Below are positions 62,892 through 64,000 of a stretch of DNA of 64,000 nucleotides, piece by piece (positions within the stretch are counted from its first letter, which is position 1; each line of letters starts with the position of its first letter). Position numbers and translations under genes: made by a program. Under the pieces are notes generated by a model. It saw only the letters and a list, made by a program, of their open reading frames with translations, made no database searches and was not told where the DNA came from. The stretch lies in contig NZ_CP128494.1 in NCBI RefSeq assembly GCF_030369615.1, positions 2,685,501 to 2,749,500 of the forward strand, written 5' to 3'. The DNA is from Geobacillus stearothermophilus ATCC 12980. Its GTDB lineage: Bacteria; Bacillota; Bacilli; Bacillales; Anoxybacillaceae.

Positions 62892-64000
62892 ATGGAACCG
62901 ATCCCGGGCAGCCGTTTTCGCGGCACGTGGAAATATGTGCGCGCCGCCGTCTTTATCGGCTTTTTTCTCGCCATCTTTGCCTTCGCCGCTCTCGGGAGCT
63001 TTATTTTGTTTGCCAAAATCGAAGGCGCCCCGCCGGTCGCCGTGCCGCAAACAACGATTTTTTATGCGGACGACGGCCGCAAAATCGGGGAAAGCGACCA
63101 TGGACAAAAGCGGTACTGGGTTCATCTCGGTGACATTTCCCCGCACGTCATCGAGGCGACGATTGCCGTTGAGGACCGAAAGTTTTACGAACACCACGGA
63201 TTTGACTTGAAACGGATCACCGGCGCGGTGCTCGCCAATCTCGAGGCCATGGACAAAGTGCAAGGAGCGAGCACGATCACCCAGCAATATGCACGCAACT
63301 TGTTTTTAACACATGAGAAAACGTGGTCGCGAAAAATCCAGGAAGCGCTGTACACGATCCGCCTTGAAGCCAATTACAGCAAAGAAAAAATTTTAGAAGG
63401 CTATTTAAATACGATTTACTACGGCCATGGCGCCTACGGCATCGAGGCAGCAGCGCGCTATTATTTCGGCAAGCACGCGAGCGAGCTGGCGCTCAGCGAG
63501 GCAGCGATGCTCGCCGGCATTCCGAAAGGGCCGTATTACTACTCGCCGCTTGTCAACGAGGCGCGGGCAAAAGCGCGGCAAAAAATCGTGCTCACCTCTA
63601 TGGTGGAAGCCGGCTACATCAGCCGCGAAGAAGCGGAGCGGGCGTACCGTGACAAGCTCGTTTACATCCGCCACCGCGAACGAGAGCAGCCTGTGGCCCC
63701 GTATTTCCAAGATGTTGTGAAACAGCAGCTGCGCACGAAGCTTGGCTTTGATGAGCGGACGATTGAGCTCGGGGGGCTGCGCGTCTACACAACGCTCGAC
63801 CGACGCCTGCAGCGAATCGCCGAAGAACAAGTTAAGCAAGTCATCAGTCCCCATTCTGCCATCCAGGCGGCATTGGTGGCCATGGATCCGCGCACAGGGG
63901 AAGTAAAGGCGCTCATCGGCGGACGCAACTACGAAGAAAGCTCGTTCAACCGCGCTGTGCAAGCGGAACGCCAGCCAGGGTCGACATTTAAGCCGTTTTT
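62892..64000 (+). CDS. pbpG: class A penicillin-binding protein (PbpG/PBP2D type), cut by window end
   Basis: At least 369 residues are present. A membrane anchor (about 14-42) is followed by a glycosyltransferase-51 domain with catalytic Glu in TIAVEDRKFYEHHGFD. It continues through QGASTITQQYARNLFL, GYLNTIYYGHGAYGIEAAA (19 residues) and LAGIPKGP. A transpeptidase domain begins with AIQAALVAMDPRTGEVKALI; the last residues include the SxxK motif RQPGSTFKPF. Position next to speE matches B. subtilis pbpG (ywhE), a forespore PBP. The ATG at 62892 lies 9 bases after GAGG. The C-terminal transpeptidase half is beyond the window. Confidence 0.9.
   Translation, partial: MEPIPGSRFRGTWKYVRAAVFIGFFLAIFAFAALGSFILFAKIEGAPPVAVPQTTIFYADDGRKIGESDHGQKRYWVHLGDISPHVIEATIAVEDRKFYEHHGFDLKRITGAVLANLEAMDKVQGASTITQQYARNLFLTHEKTWSRKIQEALYTIRLEANYSKEKILEGYLNTIYYGHGAYGIEAAARYYFGKHASELALSEAAMLAGIPKGPYYYSPLVNEARAKARQKIVLTSMVEAGYISREEAERAYRDKLVYIRHREREQPVAPYFQDVVKQQLRTKLGFDERTIELGGLRVYTTLDRRLQRIAEEQVKQVISPHSAIQAALVAMDPRTGEVKALIGGRNYEESSFNRAVQAERQPGSTFKPF

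Overview
This window looks like chromosomal DNA of a thermophilic Geobacillus (G. kaustophilus / G. thermoleovorans / G. stearothermophilus group). The evidence is gene order, GC-rich coding sequence with strong Shine-Dalgarno sites, frequent GTG/TTG starts, and F1Fo-ATP synthase subunits that match, as far as I remember them, those of thermophilic Bacillus PS3. The gene order matches the arm of the Bacillus subtilis chromosome that carries pbpG-speE-speB-argS-rpoE-pyrG-spo0F-fba-murZ-glpX-rho-rpmE-tdk-prfA-prmC-spoIIR-ywlC-glyA-upp-atp-ywmB-murAA-spoIID-spoIIQ-spoIIID-mbl-flhO-flhP-fabZ. Almost everything is on the minus strand.

Layout. 1-4.3 kb is accessory: an orphan RpiR regulator, a radical SAM/SPASM maturase followed at once by a 28-codon reading frame (candidate precursor peptide), a GntP-type permease remnant, and a frameshifted IS982 element. 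4.3-9.7 kb is a surface-polysaccharide region: galU, a 35-residue-repeat coiled-coil protein, a CpsB-type phosphatase, an LCP ligase, and a junction where the 5' end of a wzz-like gene is fused to the 3' end of an SGNH hydrolase. This implies loss of the exopolysaccharide cluster. 9.8-21.5 kb holds fabZ, epuA, flhP/flhO, mbl, spoIIID, spoIIQ, spoIID, murAA and ywmB, with a gamma-glutamyltransferase and a tnpB remnant inserted.

21.6-25.1 kb is the remains of a respiratory complex I operon: nuoA, a C-terminally altered nuoB, a structured IS200/IS605-type RNA element, the 3' part of nuoL, and one gene that reads as NuoM at its N-terminus and NuoN at its C-terminus. nuoC, D, H, I, J and K are absent. 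The complete ATP synthase operon atpZIBEFHAGDC lies directly upstream (25.4-32.5 kb). 32.8-33.5 kb is an internally deleted IS4-family element.

33.5-47.3 kb carries upp, glyA, ywlG, rpiB, an MCP, the arginine phosphatase ywlE, mntP, ywlC (one-base frameshift), spoIIR, prmC, prfA, tdk, rpmE and rho. A cluster of six DnaA-box-like sites lies at the start of ywlC. A three-armed palindromic element lies at 36.45-36.59 kb. 47.5-64 kb carries glpX, murZ, fsa, fba, spo0F, ywjG, pyrG (with the GGGC start site and leader terminator of CTP-sensing attenuation), rpoE, an icmF remnant, a cardiolipin synthase, a XapX protein, argS, ywiB, a small haem-copper-oxidase-like membrane protein, speB, speE and the 5' part of a class A penicillin-binding protein cut off by the window end.

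The overall theme is a conserved housekeeping and sporulation backbone in which dispensable modules (exopolysaccharide, complex I, isobutyryl-CoA mutase, gamma-glutamyltransferase, gluconate-type permease) have been cut down to fragments, often next to insertion-sequence debris. No rRNA, tRNA or CRISPR array was recognised.
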